From positions 620,001-684,000 of the forward strand of contig NZ_CP045385.1 in the NCBI RefSeq assembly GCF_009363615.1: DNA of 64,000 nt, read 5' to 3'. The notes beneath the pieces were generated by a model, which was not told the DNA's origin, did not search any database, and worked only from the letters and a program-made list of their open reading frames with translations. This document shows positions 27,245-36,673 of this stretch, piece by piece (position 1 is the first letter of the stretch; each line of letters opens with the position of its first letter). This DNA is from Ruegeria sp. THAF33 (GTDB lineage Bacteria; Pseudomonadota; Alphaproteobacteria; Rhodobacterales; Rhodobacteraceae). The position numbers and the translations under genes were made by a program.

Positions 27245-28574
27245 AGCAGTTTTGTCCTGGGTTGCGTTCGCTCTGCTCGCAATACCGTTGTCCGCCTGCA
27301 CGCCCCCTCCTGATTTGACTCTAGTGGCAGTGTCTTTTGCACCCGGGACCACCGGTGCCGGGGCAGTAAAGCCATCGTTAAAGCTCAGCAGTAGTGCATT
27401 CGGGCAACGCGTGCGCCAGGCGGTAGAGACAAGCCCGACATTGGCGCAAAGCAATACAAGGATGGATATCGCATCAGCCAATCAAGATGCAGCGGAAGGC
27501 GCCTTTCTTCCGCAGATTTCGTTGGGAATAAATGCACGGTCCGAACGGGTCGAATCGGACATTGCAGATGTTTCACCCTATCTGAGAATTTCACAATTGG
27601 TTTATGACGGTGGGGCTGCCTCGGGGGATCTGACGGCAGCCCGGGCACGTGTTCTGGAAACACGGGGCGATCAAATTCAGACGGCATCAGCCACGGCGCT
27701 GGCCGCCATCGAGACCTATGTGCTTGTCATTGATCAAAGAAAGTTACTCCGCATCGCGGCTGACAATGTCTCGGTTCATGAAGAACTGGTGCGTCAGATT
27801 TCGGACCGCACAGCGGGCGGCGCCGGTTCAAATGCAGATGTTCTGACCGCGCAGTCCAGAATGGCAGATGCACGCACAAGACTGGCTGACGCACGATCAC
27901 GAACTGATCGGGCCGAAGCGCGGTTTCGAGAAGTGTTCGGGACTTTTCCCGGCTCATTGCCCCCTCCTGTACCAGCTCCACCGCTGAATAGAAGTGATGC
28001 CCAGATCGTAATGAACAGCCCTCAGATCCGCAGGGCGGATGCCCGCTTGCTGGCAGCCAAAGCCGAATGGTCGGCCGCGCAGGCACGGCGCAAACCGAAC
28101 GTTCGGGTCGCCGCATTTGCCAACCAGGATGACACTCGGGACGCAAATTTTGGCGTGGATCTTTCTTTCAACTACGAGCTTGACAGCACCGGCCAACGCC
28201 GCGCCGCCATCGCAGCAGCAGAAGCCAAAGTGAAAGAAGCGGAGTTCGCGAGAGAGCAATTGGTTCGCGAAATCATGCGGGAGCTGGGCTTTATTCGATC
28301 CGATCAAAAAGCAGGCGCAGAACGGCTGCGCGCGGCCCGTATTGCGGCAGCTGCCAATGCCGACAGTGTTACTGCATCCCGCGCACAGTTCTCGATTGGG
28401 CGTCGCAGCCTGATCGAAATTCTGGACGCTCAACGCGATTACGTAAATGCGCAAGAACGCCTGATTCTGGCCGAACAGAGTTATTTTCTGACCAACTACG
28501 CGGCACTGAGCCTTACCGGAGACATTCTGGACCTGCTCGGACTTTCGCTTGGCAATTGGAACGAGGTGAAATGA
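27231..28574 (+). CDS. TolC-family outer membrane lipoprotein of type I secretion
   Basis: Outer membrane efflux channel subunit, 447 residues from the ATG at 27231, chosen because AGGAGG lies 7 bases upstream and a lipoprotein signal then follows: hydrophobic segment with lipobox LSAC, Cys23. The remainder is long-helical with typical TolC segments (ANQDAAEGAFLPQISLGINA, LRISQLVYDGGAASGDL, ARAQFSIGRRSLIEILDAQRDYVNAQERLILAEQSYFLTNY). It should trimerise and connect to the membrane fusion protein. It overlaps sapC by 14 bases and the exporter ATPase gene by 4 (ATGA), so all are one operon. Confidence 0.9.
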   Translation: MRSCKAVLSWVAFALLAIPLSACTPPPDLTLVAVSFAPGTTGAGAVKPSLKLSSSAFGQRVRQAVETSPTLAQSNTRMDIASANQDAAEGAFLPQISLGINARSERVESDIADVSPYLRISQLVYDGGAASGDLTAARARVLETRGDQIQTASATALAAIETYVLVIDQRKLLRIAADNVSVHEELVRQISDRTAGGAGSNADVLTAQSRMADARTRLADARSRTDRAEARFREVFGTFPGSLPPPVPAPPLNRSDAQIVMNSPQIRRADARLLAAKAEWSAAQARRKPNVRVAAFANQDDTRDANFGVDLSFNYELDSTGQRRAAIAAAEAKVKEAEFAREQLVREIMRELGFIRSDQKAGAERLRAARIAAAANADSVTASRAQFSIGRRSLIEILDAQRDYVNAQERLILAEQSYFLTNYAALSLTGDILDLLGLSLGNWNEVK

Positions 28575-30718
28575 GCACGTTGAAATCAATGCCGGATCGC
28601 GCCCGTTTGACATGCTACGAAGCCTGCATTCTGAATATCGCCGCGACGCTTGAACGCCCTCTGACCCTTGCAACGATCCAGGCGTCGCAGACCGGTTCGG
28701 ACGGGGATCTGACTGTTCGTGACATCCTCTCGGTGGCGGAAAACACAGGTCTACAGGCGGGCTATGGCGCGCGGCGCATCGCGAGTTTTGACGAAGCATT
28801 GGCTCCGGCCTTGTTGCTGATGACCGAAAACAAGGCGGTTGTGTACCATGGCCGCGCAAAAAACGGTGCCTTGCTGGTCTATGACCCGGAACTTGGCGAA
28901 GGAATCGGCGAAGCTTCAGAAGAACAGCTGGCCAAGTCCTACACCGGTTTCGCTGTCTTGTTTCGGCGAAATCATACAGATGAATTGGACACCGGTCACA
29001 CGGCTTACCGAGGTCATTGGTTTCGCGCGGCGCTGTCCGCCAATCGATGGACTTACATACAAGTTGCTCTCGCTGCGGCACTGGCAAACCTTCTTGGCTT
29101 GTCGACCTCAGTTTTTATCATGGTTGTCTATGATCGCGTGTTGCCCAATGAGGCAACCGAATCGCTCATTGCCTTGACGGCGGGCGTGGCCTTGGCGCTG
29201 CTATTTGACTTCGCGCTAAAATTGCTGCGAGCAGCGTTCATCGACAAGGCCGGGCAAAAAGCCGACTTGCTCATGGGGCGGCGAATTTTCGACCACGTTC
29301 TGAATATCCAGATGAAGTCACGCGCGGGTTCCACCGGCGCTATGACCAGTACCATCCGTGAGTTCGAGACCCTGCGTGAGTTCTTCACGTCCGCAACGCT
29401 TGTTGCCGTCGTGGATCTGCCGTTCATCTGGTTGTTCGTGTTTGTGATTTACCTGGTCGGCGGACAACTGGCATTGGTCCCGGCTCTGGCCGTGCCTGTG
29501 GTTCTGCTGACAGGTTTGGCCGTACAGCCGCTTCTGTCCCGCATGGCAGAAAAGAGCCTGTCTGACGGGCAATCCAAACAATCGGTCCTCGTAGAAGCTG
29601 TCTCGGGCCTTGAAACTATAAAGACAACGGCCGCGGGCCGGCAAATGCGTTCCCGATGGGAGCAGGCGATAGAACGGCAATCCTCGCACGGTGCTCAGAG
29701 CCGGGCCGTTACACAATTTGCTCTTAACCTCACCGGTTTTACGCAACAAGCGGCACAGGTGTTGATCGTATTTTATGGTGTTTTTCTGATCACAGACGGT
29801 CAGACCAGCATGGGCGCTTTGGTTGCCTCGGTGATGCTGACAGGGCGGGCACTGGCACCTTTGGGGCAGTTGGCGCAAACGTTGACAAGGCTTAACCAAG
29901 CCCGAAGCGCATACCGAAACCTCAACGCGCTGATGATGGCGGAAAGCGAACGCCCACAAGGCCGAACATGGGTGAACCGGCCCCATTTCAAAGGGGCGAT
30001 CGCCTTCAACAACGTGTATTTTTCCTACCCTGATCAGGGGGAAGATACCCTGCAAGGCGTTTCATTCACGATCAAACCGGGTGAAAAGGTGGCGATCCTG
30101 GGTCAGATTGGCTGCGGGAAAAGCACCATCGCACGTCTTTTGCTTGGATTGTACGCGCCGCGTGTAGGATCTGTCACATTCGAAGGCCTTGATATCCGCC
30201 AGATCGATCCTGGTGATCTGCGACGCAATATCGGATCCGTCCTGCAGGATATATGGCTCTTTTCCGGATCAGTCCGGGACAATATCGCAAGCGGCACAAT
30301 CCGGCCAAAAGATCACGAACTGATCGAAGCAGGCCGCGCCGCCGGGGTTGAGGATTTCGTGGCCAACCATCCCGGGGGTTACGATCTTCAACTCGCGGAA
30401 CGCGGCGAAGGCCTCTCTGGCGGACAGCGGCAAGCCATTGCCCTGGCAAGGGCACTCATAGGCCGTCCGCCGGTTCTCCTGCTGGATGAACCAACAAGCG
30501 CGATGGATGTCAAAACCGAAGCCCAGGTTATCCAACGTCTGAAAGAATGCACGGCAGAGTCCACCATGGTTGTCATTACACACAGAACCAGCCTGTTGGA
30601 GCTTGTTGACAGGGTCATCATCCTTGAACACGGGAAAATCGCGGCGGATGGCCCCAAAAGCATGCTGACGCAACATGTTCGTCGGACAGGGAGGCACCTG
30701 AATGTCGCAGCATCCTGA
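28571..30718 (+). CDS. Type I secretion ABC transporter (LapB/HlyB-like) with C39-like domain
   Basis: Fused exporter of 715 residues. Residues about 1-135 are a C39-peptidase-like domain that lacks the catalytic Cys/His arrangement and so probably binds the substrate rather than cutting it. About residues 150-440 hold six membrane segments; the ATPase follows with Walker A GQIGCGKST (511-519), the ABC signature LSGGQ (615-619), and Walker B VLLLDEPTSAMD, then the H-loop ITHRT. Starts at the ATG that overlaps the tolC-like stop (GAGGTGA upstream). With the following membrane fusion protein and the outer membrane channel it forms a complete type I secretion system for RTX/Bap-type proteins. 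Confidence 0.93.
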   Translation: MSTLKSMPDRARLTCYEACILNIAATLERPLTLATIQASQTGSDGDLTVRDILSVAENTGLQAGYGARRIASFDEALAPALLLMTENKAVVYHGRAKNGALLVYDPELGEGIGEASEEQLAKSYTGFAVLFRRNHTDELDTGHTAYRGHWFRAALSANRWTYIQVALAAALANLLGLSTSVFIMVVYDRVLPNEATESLIALTAGVALALLFDFALKLLRAAFIDKAGQKADLLMGRRIFDHVLNIQMKSRAGSTGAMTSTIREFETLREFFTSATLVAVVDLPFIWLFVFVIYLVGGQLALVPALAVPVVLLTGLAVQPLLSRMAEKSLSDGQSKQSVLVEAVSGLETIKTTAAGRQMRSRWEQAIERQSSHGAQSRAVTQFALNLTGFTQQAAQVLIVFYGVFLITDGQTSMGALVASVMLTGRALAPLGQLAQTLTRLNQARSAYRNLNALMMAESERPQGRTWVNRPHFKGAIAFNNVYFSYPDQGEDTLQGVSFTIKPGEKVAILGQIGCGKSTIARLLLGLYAPRVGSVTFEGLDIRQIDPGDLRRNIGSVLQDIWLFSGSVRDNIASGTIRPKDHELIEAGRAAGVEDFVANHPGGYDLQLAERGEGLSGGQRQAIALARALIGRPPVLLLDEPTSAMDVKTEAQVIQRLKECTAESTMVVITHRTSLLELVDRVIILEHGKIAADGPKSMLTQHVRRTGRHLNVAAS

Positions 30719-32012
30719 TCTGGCCACCCTGGCGCGCGAGATGCAGGGACGCTCTCCTGTTCGGAGTTCCTTGCTGCTTTTGGTGATTCTGCTCTGCCTG
30801 ATCGCCGCGCTATTGTGGGCGCATCTGACCGAACTGGACGATGTCACGCGCGTGGACGGCCGGATCGTGCCTTCCGGAGACATCCAGCTGATCGAAGCCA
30901 CCGAGCCCGGCGTATTGCAGTCGTTGCATGCGCGCGAAGGCCAACTGGTCGAAAAAGGTTCACTGCTGATGGAACTGGAAACAACCCAAATTGACAGTCA
31001 GCTCAGTCAGGAACAGCAACGCGCGTTCGGGCTGATGGCGCGCATCCAACGTCTTCGGTCCGAAATTGATGGGACACAACTGGATTTCGATGTTCAACTG
31101 ATCAACGGCGCGCCTACCGTCGTGCAATCCGAAACTGCACTGTACCAAGGCCGGCAGGCTGAGTTGGAGGCAGAAATAGCCATCCTGGAGCGTCAGCGTC
31201 AGCAAAAACAGCGAGAGTTTGAGGAAGGCCTGGTCGATCAAGTGACGGCAGAAGAAACCCTGGTGGTCCTGGCCGAAGAGAGGGCCATCATGGCGCCGCT
31301 GGTCGAGCGTCAAATGGAGCCTGCAACAACATTGCTTGCGTTGCGGCGGAGTGAAGCCGAATGGCGCGGTCGCAAGGTGCGGGCAGAAGCTGTGACCAAC
31401 AGGTTGCAAACGGGCTTGGACGAAATCGATGATCGGATTCAAGCGGTGCGAAGCCGGTTTCGCAGCGCCGCGCTGACGGATCTGGCGCTTGCTACTGCCG
31501 AGCTGGCTGCCTTGCAACCCGCCCTGCCCGCTTTGCGCGACCGGGCGTCAAGGGCACAGGTTCGGTCTCCGGTACGCGGCATTGTAAACCGGATTCATCG
31601 CTCCACCATCGGCGGTCTCGCCCGCAGTGGAGAGGACCTTGTTGAAATCGTGCCGCTGGACGACACATTGCTGGTTGAAGCCTATGTAAAGCCTGAGGAT
31701 ATCGCGTTTTTGCACGCTGGTCAGCCTGTGAAGGTCAAAATCACGGCTTATGACTTCGCACGATACGGGGCGCTGGATGGTGAAATCATCCGCATCGGTG
31801 CAGACACGGTCACACGATCAGAGCGGAATGACGAAGAGGTCTTTGTGATCGAGATCCGAACCAAAAGCACCATGCTTGATGGGAATGGCGTAGCGGTCGA
31901 AATCATACCTGGAATGATCGCCGAAGTGGACATTCTGTCTGGCCGCAAAACAGTGCTGGACTATATTCTGCAACCGGTTGTGAAGATAAAGGATCAGGCA
32001 TTGCGCGAATGA
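30702..32012 (+). CDS. HlyD-family membrane fusion protein of type I secretion (LapC-like)
   Basis: Periplasmic adaptor of 436 residues, overlapping the exporter gene by 17 bases. One membrane anchor at about residues 22-44 (SLLLLVILLCLIAALLWAHL), a lipoyl-like half domain (DGRIVPSGDIQLIEATEPGVLQSLHAREGQLVEKGSLLMELE), a long coiled coil (about 95-275) and the beta-barrel end with the HlyD signature region GEIIRIGADTVTRSERNDEEVFVIEIRTK and GMIAEVDILSGRKTVLDYILQPV. It bridges the exporter to the TolC-like channel. Last gene of the operon; converges with the response regulator gene, with a small hairpin at 32044-32056. Confidence 0.92.
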   Translation: MSQHPDLATLAREMQGRSPVRSSLLLLVILLCLIAALLWAHLTELDDVTRVDGRIVPSGDIQLIEATEPGVLQSLHAREGQLVEKGSLLMELETTQIDSQLSQEQQRAFGLMARIQRLRSEIDGTQLDFDVQLINGAPTVVQSETALYQGRQAELEAEIAILERQRQQKQREFEEGLVDQVTAEETLVVLAEERAIMAPLVERQMEPATTLLALRRSEAEWRGRKVRAEAVTNRLQTGLDEIDDRIQAVRSRFRSAALTDLALATAELAALQPALPALRDRASRAQVRSPVRGIVNRIHRSTIGGLARSGEDLVEIVPLDDTLLVEAYVKPEDIAFLHAGQPVKVKITAYDFARYGALDGEIIRIGADTVTRSERNDEEVFVIEIRTKSTMLDGNGVAVEIIPGMIAEVDILSGRKTVLDYILQPVVKIKDQALRE

Positions 32013-32154
32013 GCGATGGGGCAATTGGGGACAGATGTGTCACTTCCGATACGGAAATCACGGTGTCAGCAGCTTCAGCACGGAAGGCTCGAAAGGGTCA
32101 ATCAGACATGGAAAACAACTCATCTGACCAAGTTTCTGCCGGTTGGATCTGCGA

Positions 32155-32856
32155 CTACTTCCAACCGACATCACCCAAGAATATATAACCCGCCCCATAG
32201 ATCGTCTTGATCAACCGCGGGTTCTTGGGATCCTCTCCCAGCTTGGTACGCAACCTGGAAATCCGAACATCCATCGCCCTGTCAAAACTGTCTCCGGCTG
32301 CGCCGCCCAGGGACTCCTGCATTTGTCCCCTGCTGATCAGCCGCTTGGGGCTTTCCAGAAACAGCCGCAGGACTTCCCCCTCTGCATGGCTGAACGGCGT
32401 TTCGTCACCTGATTCACTTTCAAGGACGTATCGGTCAAAATGTGCGGTCCAGCCGTTGAATTCCGCCGTGTCCGAATGAGAGGTCTGAGTGCGGGGTGTT
32501 CTTAACCTTGCCCTGATCCGCGCCACGACTTCCGCAGGGTCAAACGGTTTTGTAATATAATCGTCTGCCCCAAGTTCCAGCCCCGTAACACGGTCCTGCA
32601 CCTGCGCGCGCCCCGAAATGATGATCACGGCCGCGCCTTGTTCCAACGCCAGACGATGAACCAACGCCAGCCCATCCGTATCCGGCAATGACAGGTCGAC
32701 CAGACAGACATCGGGCGTCACACGGTTGAGCGCAGCCTCGAATTCTCGCGCGCGGGAAAAACTCTGCGTACGGAAACCGGCATCCTCCAAAGCGTCCGTC
32801 AGGATGCGTCGGATTTCGGGTTCGTCGTCGAGGATGGTAACCAGCGGTTGCGTCAT
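32155..32856 (-). CDS. OmpR-family response regulator
   Basis: Two-domain transcription factor of 233 residues. Receiver domain at about 1-120 with the acidic pocket LDDEPE, phospho-acceptor Asp54 (VCLVDLSLPD) and the conserved Lys in ITKPFDP. The C-terminal winged-helix domain of the OmpR/PhoB type ends with DVRISRLRTKLGEDPKNPRLIKTIYGAGYIF. Its ATG overlaps the preceding kinase stop by one base. Converges with the type I secretion operon, so it may or may not control it; the target is unknown. Confidence 0.93.
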   Translation of the reverse strand: MTQPLVTILDDEPEIRRILTDALEDAGFRTQSFSRAREFEAALNRVTPDVCLVDLSLPDTDGLALVHRLALEQGAAVIIISGRAQVQDRVTGLELGADDYITKPFDPAEVVARIRARLRTPRTQTSHSDTAEFNGWTAHFDRYVLESESGDETPFSHAEGEVLRLFLESPKRLISRGQMQESLGGAAGDSFDRAMDVRISRLRTKLGEDPKNPRLIKTIYGAGYIFLGDVGWK

Positions 32857-34766
32857 CAGGCGGCCTCGGTTTGGATCAGGGCTGACAATTGAGCCTGCGA
32901 AAACGGTTTACGCAACACCGGGGCCAACGCAAGGGCGCGCTGGTACAACGGGTCCGAACTGGGCAGCGATGTCATAAGGATACATGGCAATCCCGGCTTC
33001 ACCTGCCGCAAAATATCCAGACCTGTACCACTTCCTTCGAGACGGATATCGGACAGGACAAGAGAAATGTCTTCAACGCTGTCTATCAACGCCAGCGCCT
33101 CATCTACCGAATTGGCCTCGATGACGGCGAAGCCCAGCTCTACCAGCATATCCCGAAACTGCCCCCGCAAATCTTCGCTGTCTTCGACCAGAAGCACCAA
33201 ACCGCCTTGCACGGGCGGAGCTGGCCGATAGGGCAACCGCAAAACGACGGATGCGCCCGATGGCGTGTTCTTGAGGTTCAGATCGCCCCCGGCTAGCTTG
33301 ACAGTGTCATACACCATGGGCAGTCCAAGCCCCGACCCGTCGCTTCCCTTGGTGGTAAAGAACGGGTTCAGCGCCTTTTCCAGCGCCTCAGGTGTAAAGC
33401 CCGGGCCGGTGTCCGATACAGTGATTTCAACCCAGATTTCTCCGATGGTATGCGCGCTGATTGTAATCTGGCCCGAACTGCCGCAGGCATCCCGCGCATT
33501 CAGCACCAGGTTCAGCAACGCATCCTGCACCATTCCCGGGTCCAGCATCAAAGCCCGGTCGGGCAAAGTGTTGACCACCGACAAACCGACGCCGCGCGGC
33601 AAGGAAGGCGAGGCCAATATTCTCAGGTCTTCCAGCAGCGCCTTCATGTCCGTGGCCTGAGGATGTGGCGTTCGGTTCCCGGTCATGTCCGCAATCCGGT
33701 TCAGCAATTGCCCACCCCGACGCGCCGTTTGCTGTGTCGCGGCAACCAGCTCATGTGCTTCATCCGACAGGTCCATTTTGTTCAGTTTGGACTGCATCCC
33801 AAGGATGATCGTCAGCAAGTTGGAGAAGTCATGAGCCAATCCACTGGTCATCTGGGCGGCCATAGCTCGGCGGCGCGTTTGCTGCAAAACGACGCGCGCC
33901 TGCGTTTCTTCGGTGATATCAACCGACATTACATAGACGCCACCGGCGTCATCCGGCGTGAATGAAACGCGGATGCGGCGGGAATCCTGATCCTCGTTGA
34001 ACTCGAATACGGAGGTTTCTCCGTCATAGGCTTTTGCCAGATGCGTTTTGACCCGCCGATACGCGGCGGCACCAAGCGCTTCGGATATGTGAAGCCCAAG
34101 AATCTCCGACGGACGTCCGGGCAGGACCGCGCTCAAACGGCGGTTGGAGTAGTCATATCGACCAGTGCGATCCAAATGCGCGATATGAGCCGGCATCATT
34201 TCGGTCATCATGCGTGTGCGGGCTTCGATTTCGGTCAGCTCGCGTTTGGCCTCTTCCAATGCCTTGATCGTGGCCGCAAGCTTTCGGTTGGTTGCAGACA
34301 GTTCTTCGGCGTGGCCGAGCAATTGTTCCGACAATTCTTCTGATCGCGCCCGCAGCAGGTTTTCTGCACGCCGGGTGCCGGTAATGTCAGTGTAGACCGC
34401 AACCCATCCGCCCTGTGGCAACGGCGCGCCTTCTATCGAGATAACCTGCCCGTTGGGCCTTACGCGCTCCATGTAATGAGGCTCGAAAGCCAAAGCCTGC
34501 TCGACACGCAGGTTCACCATTTCTTCCACACTTTCTTCGTCACCGTATTCGCCACGGCTGGCGAGAAAATGGATGGTATCCCGAAACAAAGCTCCGCGTT
34601 CGACCAGCTCGTCCGGCAGGTCGAACATTTCCTTGAACCGACGATTGCTCAGCACCAGTTTCAGGTTGCTGTCATAGATCGAAAGCGCCTGACCGATGAG
34701 ATTCAGTCCGGCGGTCGTCATCGCCTTTATGCGCTGTTCGGTGATGTCCAGGTTCGTCTTCTCCAC
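32856..34766 (-). CDS. PAS-domain hybrid sensor histidine kinase
   Basis: Cytoplasmic hybrid kinase, 636 residues, with no membrane segment visible. Order: PAS-like domain (about 20-130), a coiled region (about 135-185), second PAS domain (about 188-290), HisKA dimerisation with phospho-His312 (GLAHDFSNLLTIILG), HATPase with N-box NLVLNARDAC, DTGPGFTPEAL and GSGLGLPMVYD, and a C-terminal receiver with Asp573 (LVLSDIRLEG). The listed start is a GTG with a weak ribosome site; an ATG 15 codons downstream is an alternative. The C-terminal receiver plus separate OmpR regulator suggests a branched phosphorelay. The signal is unknown. Confidence 0.9.
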   Translation of the reverse strand: MEKTNLDITEQRIKAMTTAGLNLIGQALSIYDSNLKLVLSNRRFKEMFDLPDELVERGALFRDTIHFLASRGEYGDEESVEEMVNLRVEQALAFEPHYMERVRPNGQVISIEGAPLPQGGWVAVYTDITGTRRAENLLRARSEELSEQLLGHAEELSATNRKLAATIKALEEAKRELTEIEARTRMMTEMMPAHIAHLDRTGRYDYSNRRLSAVLPGRPSEILGLHISEALGAAAYRRVKTHLAKAYDGETSVFEFNEDQDSRRIRVSFTPDDAGGVYVMSVDITEETQARVVLQQTRRRAMAAQMTSGLAHDFSNLLTIILGMQSKLNKMDLSDEAHELVAATQQTARRGGQLLNRIADMTGNRTPHPQATDMKALLEDLRILASPSLPRGVGLSVVNTLPDRALMLDPGMVQDALLNLVLNARDACGSSGQITISAHTIGEIWVEITVSDTGPGFTPEALEKALNPFFTTKGSDGSGLGLPMVYDTVKLAGGDLNLKNTPSGASVVLRLPYRPAPPVQGGLVLLVEDSEDLRGQFRDMLVELGFAVIEANSVDEALALIDSVEDISLVLSDIRLEGSGTGLDILRQVKPGLPCILMTSLPSSDPLYQRALALAPVLRKPFSQAQLSALIQTEAA

Positions 34767-34879
34767 GCCCCATGGGTACCATCAGAATTGATGCGCCGGT
34801 AGTGGAATTGATGAACGACAAAACGTCTCATGCAACTTGCCTGATCCGACTGAAAAGAGCGCGAAAACGTGCCGTGATC

Positions 34880-36412
34880 CTAATATCTGGAACGGGACTT
34901 CGCGCCTTCGGCAGTGATGGAGTGCAACGACAAGGTATGATCCATGTTTCGCATCCGATGGCGCAGCATCTGTCTGCTCAACCGGGCAAGATCGGCCGCA
35001 AACGCGGGGTTTTCCCCAAGGTTTTCGAATTCTCCCTGTCCCTGGTGATCAAACAGGATCGGCGGCAGGTCGGCTGCAAACTCGATCAACGTGAACCGTT
35101 CGTCCCGCAATATTCCCAGACAGGAATCACTGTTGCCCGTTCCCAACCTCCGTTGCCAGAGGGTCGGTTCTTCGGGTTCCGAGAAATCCAGCTCGCTGAA
35201 GGAATAGCTGCGCCAGTCATCGGGAACGTCGCCGTGCAACAAGGGCAGCAAAGACCTGCCATCCATGGCGTTTGGAACAGTCTGCCCAATCCAATCAAGG
35301 ATGGTCGGCGTGACATCAATCGACTCGGTAGGAACGGTCACTTTCGCGCCGGCCATGGCCTCGTTCCCCGGAAGGCGTATCATCAACGGTGTGTGATAGG
35401 CCGCGTCGTACACAGTCATTTTGCCCCAGCTGTACCTGTCGCCCAGCATTTCGCCATGATCAGCCGTTATGACCAGCATGGTATCGTCGTATTGCCCGCT
35501 GTCCTTGAGATACTGAACGACGCGCCCGATATGGTGATCGACCTCGGTCGCCAATCCCAGATAAACGGCACGCAAAGTGCGGATGTTTTCATCGGTTGGC
35601 TCAACGTCAGCAAAGCCATGAACGAACTTTTCTGCCGTATAGGCGTCCAGTTTTGGTCCGAAAAATGGATGCAGCGCCTTTTCAGCGGCTTCGCTCGGCA
35701 GGCGTTTCGGCAGAGGGATTTCCACCGGATCGTACATGTCGTTATACGGGGCGGGCGCAACCAAAGGTGGATGAGGACGGATGTAAGTCAGATGAGCAAA
35801 CCATCCCTCGCCTTGATGAGGTGCAATCCCGTCCAGAAACGCATCGGTCAGGAAGGTTGTGTCGCTGTGTTCTGCCCGATACAAGGCCGGGTCGTTCAGC
35901 TTGGGCGTTTGACCATCCGGTGAGACAGGCTTGTAGACATCCCAATATGTATCGAACGTATAGCCATTTTTCATCAAATATGATCGCCAGGGGTAAGACT
36001 CTTCCAGGCGCATTTCGACAACTTCAAGGAACCCGTTCATCGATTGCTCGTAAGATTTGAGCACGGGGTCGTTGGGATCATGGACTCGGGGATCGGCAGA
36101 CGTATCGGTGTACCCGAACAGCATCGGCATATAACCCGCCTTTCGCATTTCCGTGGCGATGTTCGGCGTATCATGACGCAGCGGAGTACCATTTCGCGCG
36201 GAACGGTGGTTCATCGCGTATTGGCCGGTTAAAATCGATGCGCGGGATGGCCCACAGGGATTGGTAACAGAGAAGTGGCGCGTAAAACTTACCGCTTCGT
36301 CCATGAAAGCCCGAAGGTTCGGTAGCTGCACGTGCTCGGCCAGAGCGCCGTTCAGGCAATCTGCCCTCAATTGATCGATGATGATGAACAGAACGTTCTT
36401 GGCGTGATGCAT
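34880..36412 (-). CDS. Sulfatase/phosphonate monoester hydrolase-like enzyme
   Basis: Alkaline phosphatase superfamily hydrolase, 510 residues from the ATG at 36410-36412 (GGAGAAG upstream; a longer frame was not used). Metal ligands are expected in IIIDQLRAD (Asp13 and Asp18 region) and ITADHGEMLGD. The CGPSRAS motif with Cys53 is the C-x-P-S-R formylglycine signature. The sequence NPCGPSRASILTGQYAMNHRSARNGTPL resembles phosphonate monoester hydrolases and related promiscuous sulfatases. No signal peptide, so cytoplasmic. A formylglycine-generating enzyme or anaerobic maturase gene is not in the window. The substrate (phosphonate, phosphate or sulfate ester) is not determined. Confidence 0.85.
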   Translation of the reverse strand: MHHAKNVLFIIIDQLRADCLNGALAEHVQLPNLRAFMDEAVSFTRHFSVTNPCGPSRASILTGQYAMNHRSARNGTPLRHDTPNIATEMRKAGYMPMLFGYTDTSADPRVHDPNDPVLKSYEQSMNGFLEVVEMRLEESYPWRSYLMKNGYTFDTYWDVYKPVSPDGQTPKLNDPALYRAEHSDTTFLTDAFLDGIAPHQGEGWFAHLTYIRPHPPLVAPAPYNDMYDPVEIPLPKRLPSEAAEKALHPFFGPKLDAYTAEKFVHGFADVEPTDENIRTLRAVYLGLATEVDHHIGRVVQYLKDSGQYDDTMLVITADHGEMLGDRYSWGKMTVYDAAYHTPLMIRLPGNEAMAGAKVTVPTESIDVTPTILDWIGQTVPNAMDGRSLLPLLHGDVPDDWRSYSFSELDFSEPEEPTLWQRRLGTGNSDSCLGILRDERFTLIEFAADLPPILFDHQGQGEFENLGENPAFAADLARLSRQMLRHRMRNMDHTLSLHSITAEGAKSRSRY

Positions 36413-36673
36413 ACCGACTTCTCCGAATTCCGCACCCAGGGTTCCGCAGCGGAATGTGTCCCGCTTCCGTTTTTCGCGCAACCGATTAGTCGAACAGCCC
36501 TGCGTTTTCTTTTCCGGACTGACTTGAGCCGCGAAAAGTAACGCCCAGGTCTCCAGTTATGCTTGCTCCTGCTCATGGTCCGGCGTGACGCCAAGGCCAT
36601 CCTTTGCGGCAAAAACCGGGTCAAAGGGCACAAAGTCATTGCAGGCATTGAAGGTTTTACTTCACATGGCACC

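Noticed and set aside
32044-32056. TTCCG-ATA-CGGAA hairpin after the membrane fusion protein gene
   Set aside because: Short stem without T run; insufficient for a terminator call.
34772-35923. Plus-strand ORF antisense to the phosphonate-monoesterase-like gene
   Set aside because: Shadow of a gene with clear sulfatase motifs on the other strand.
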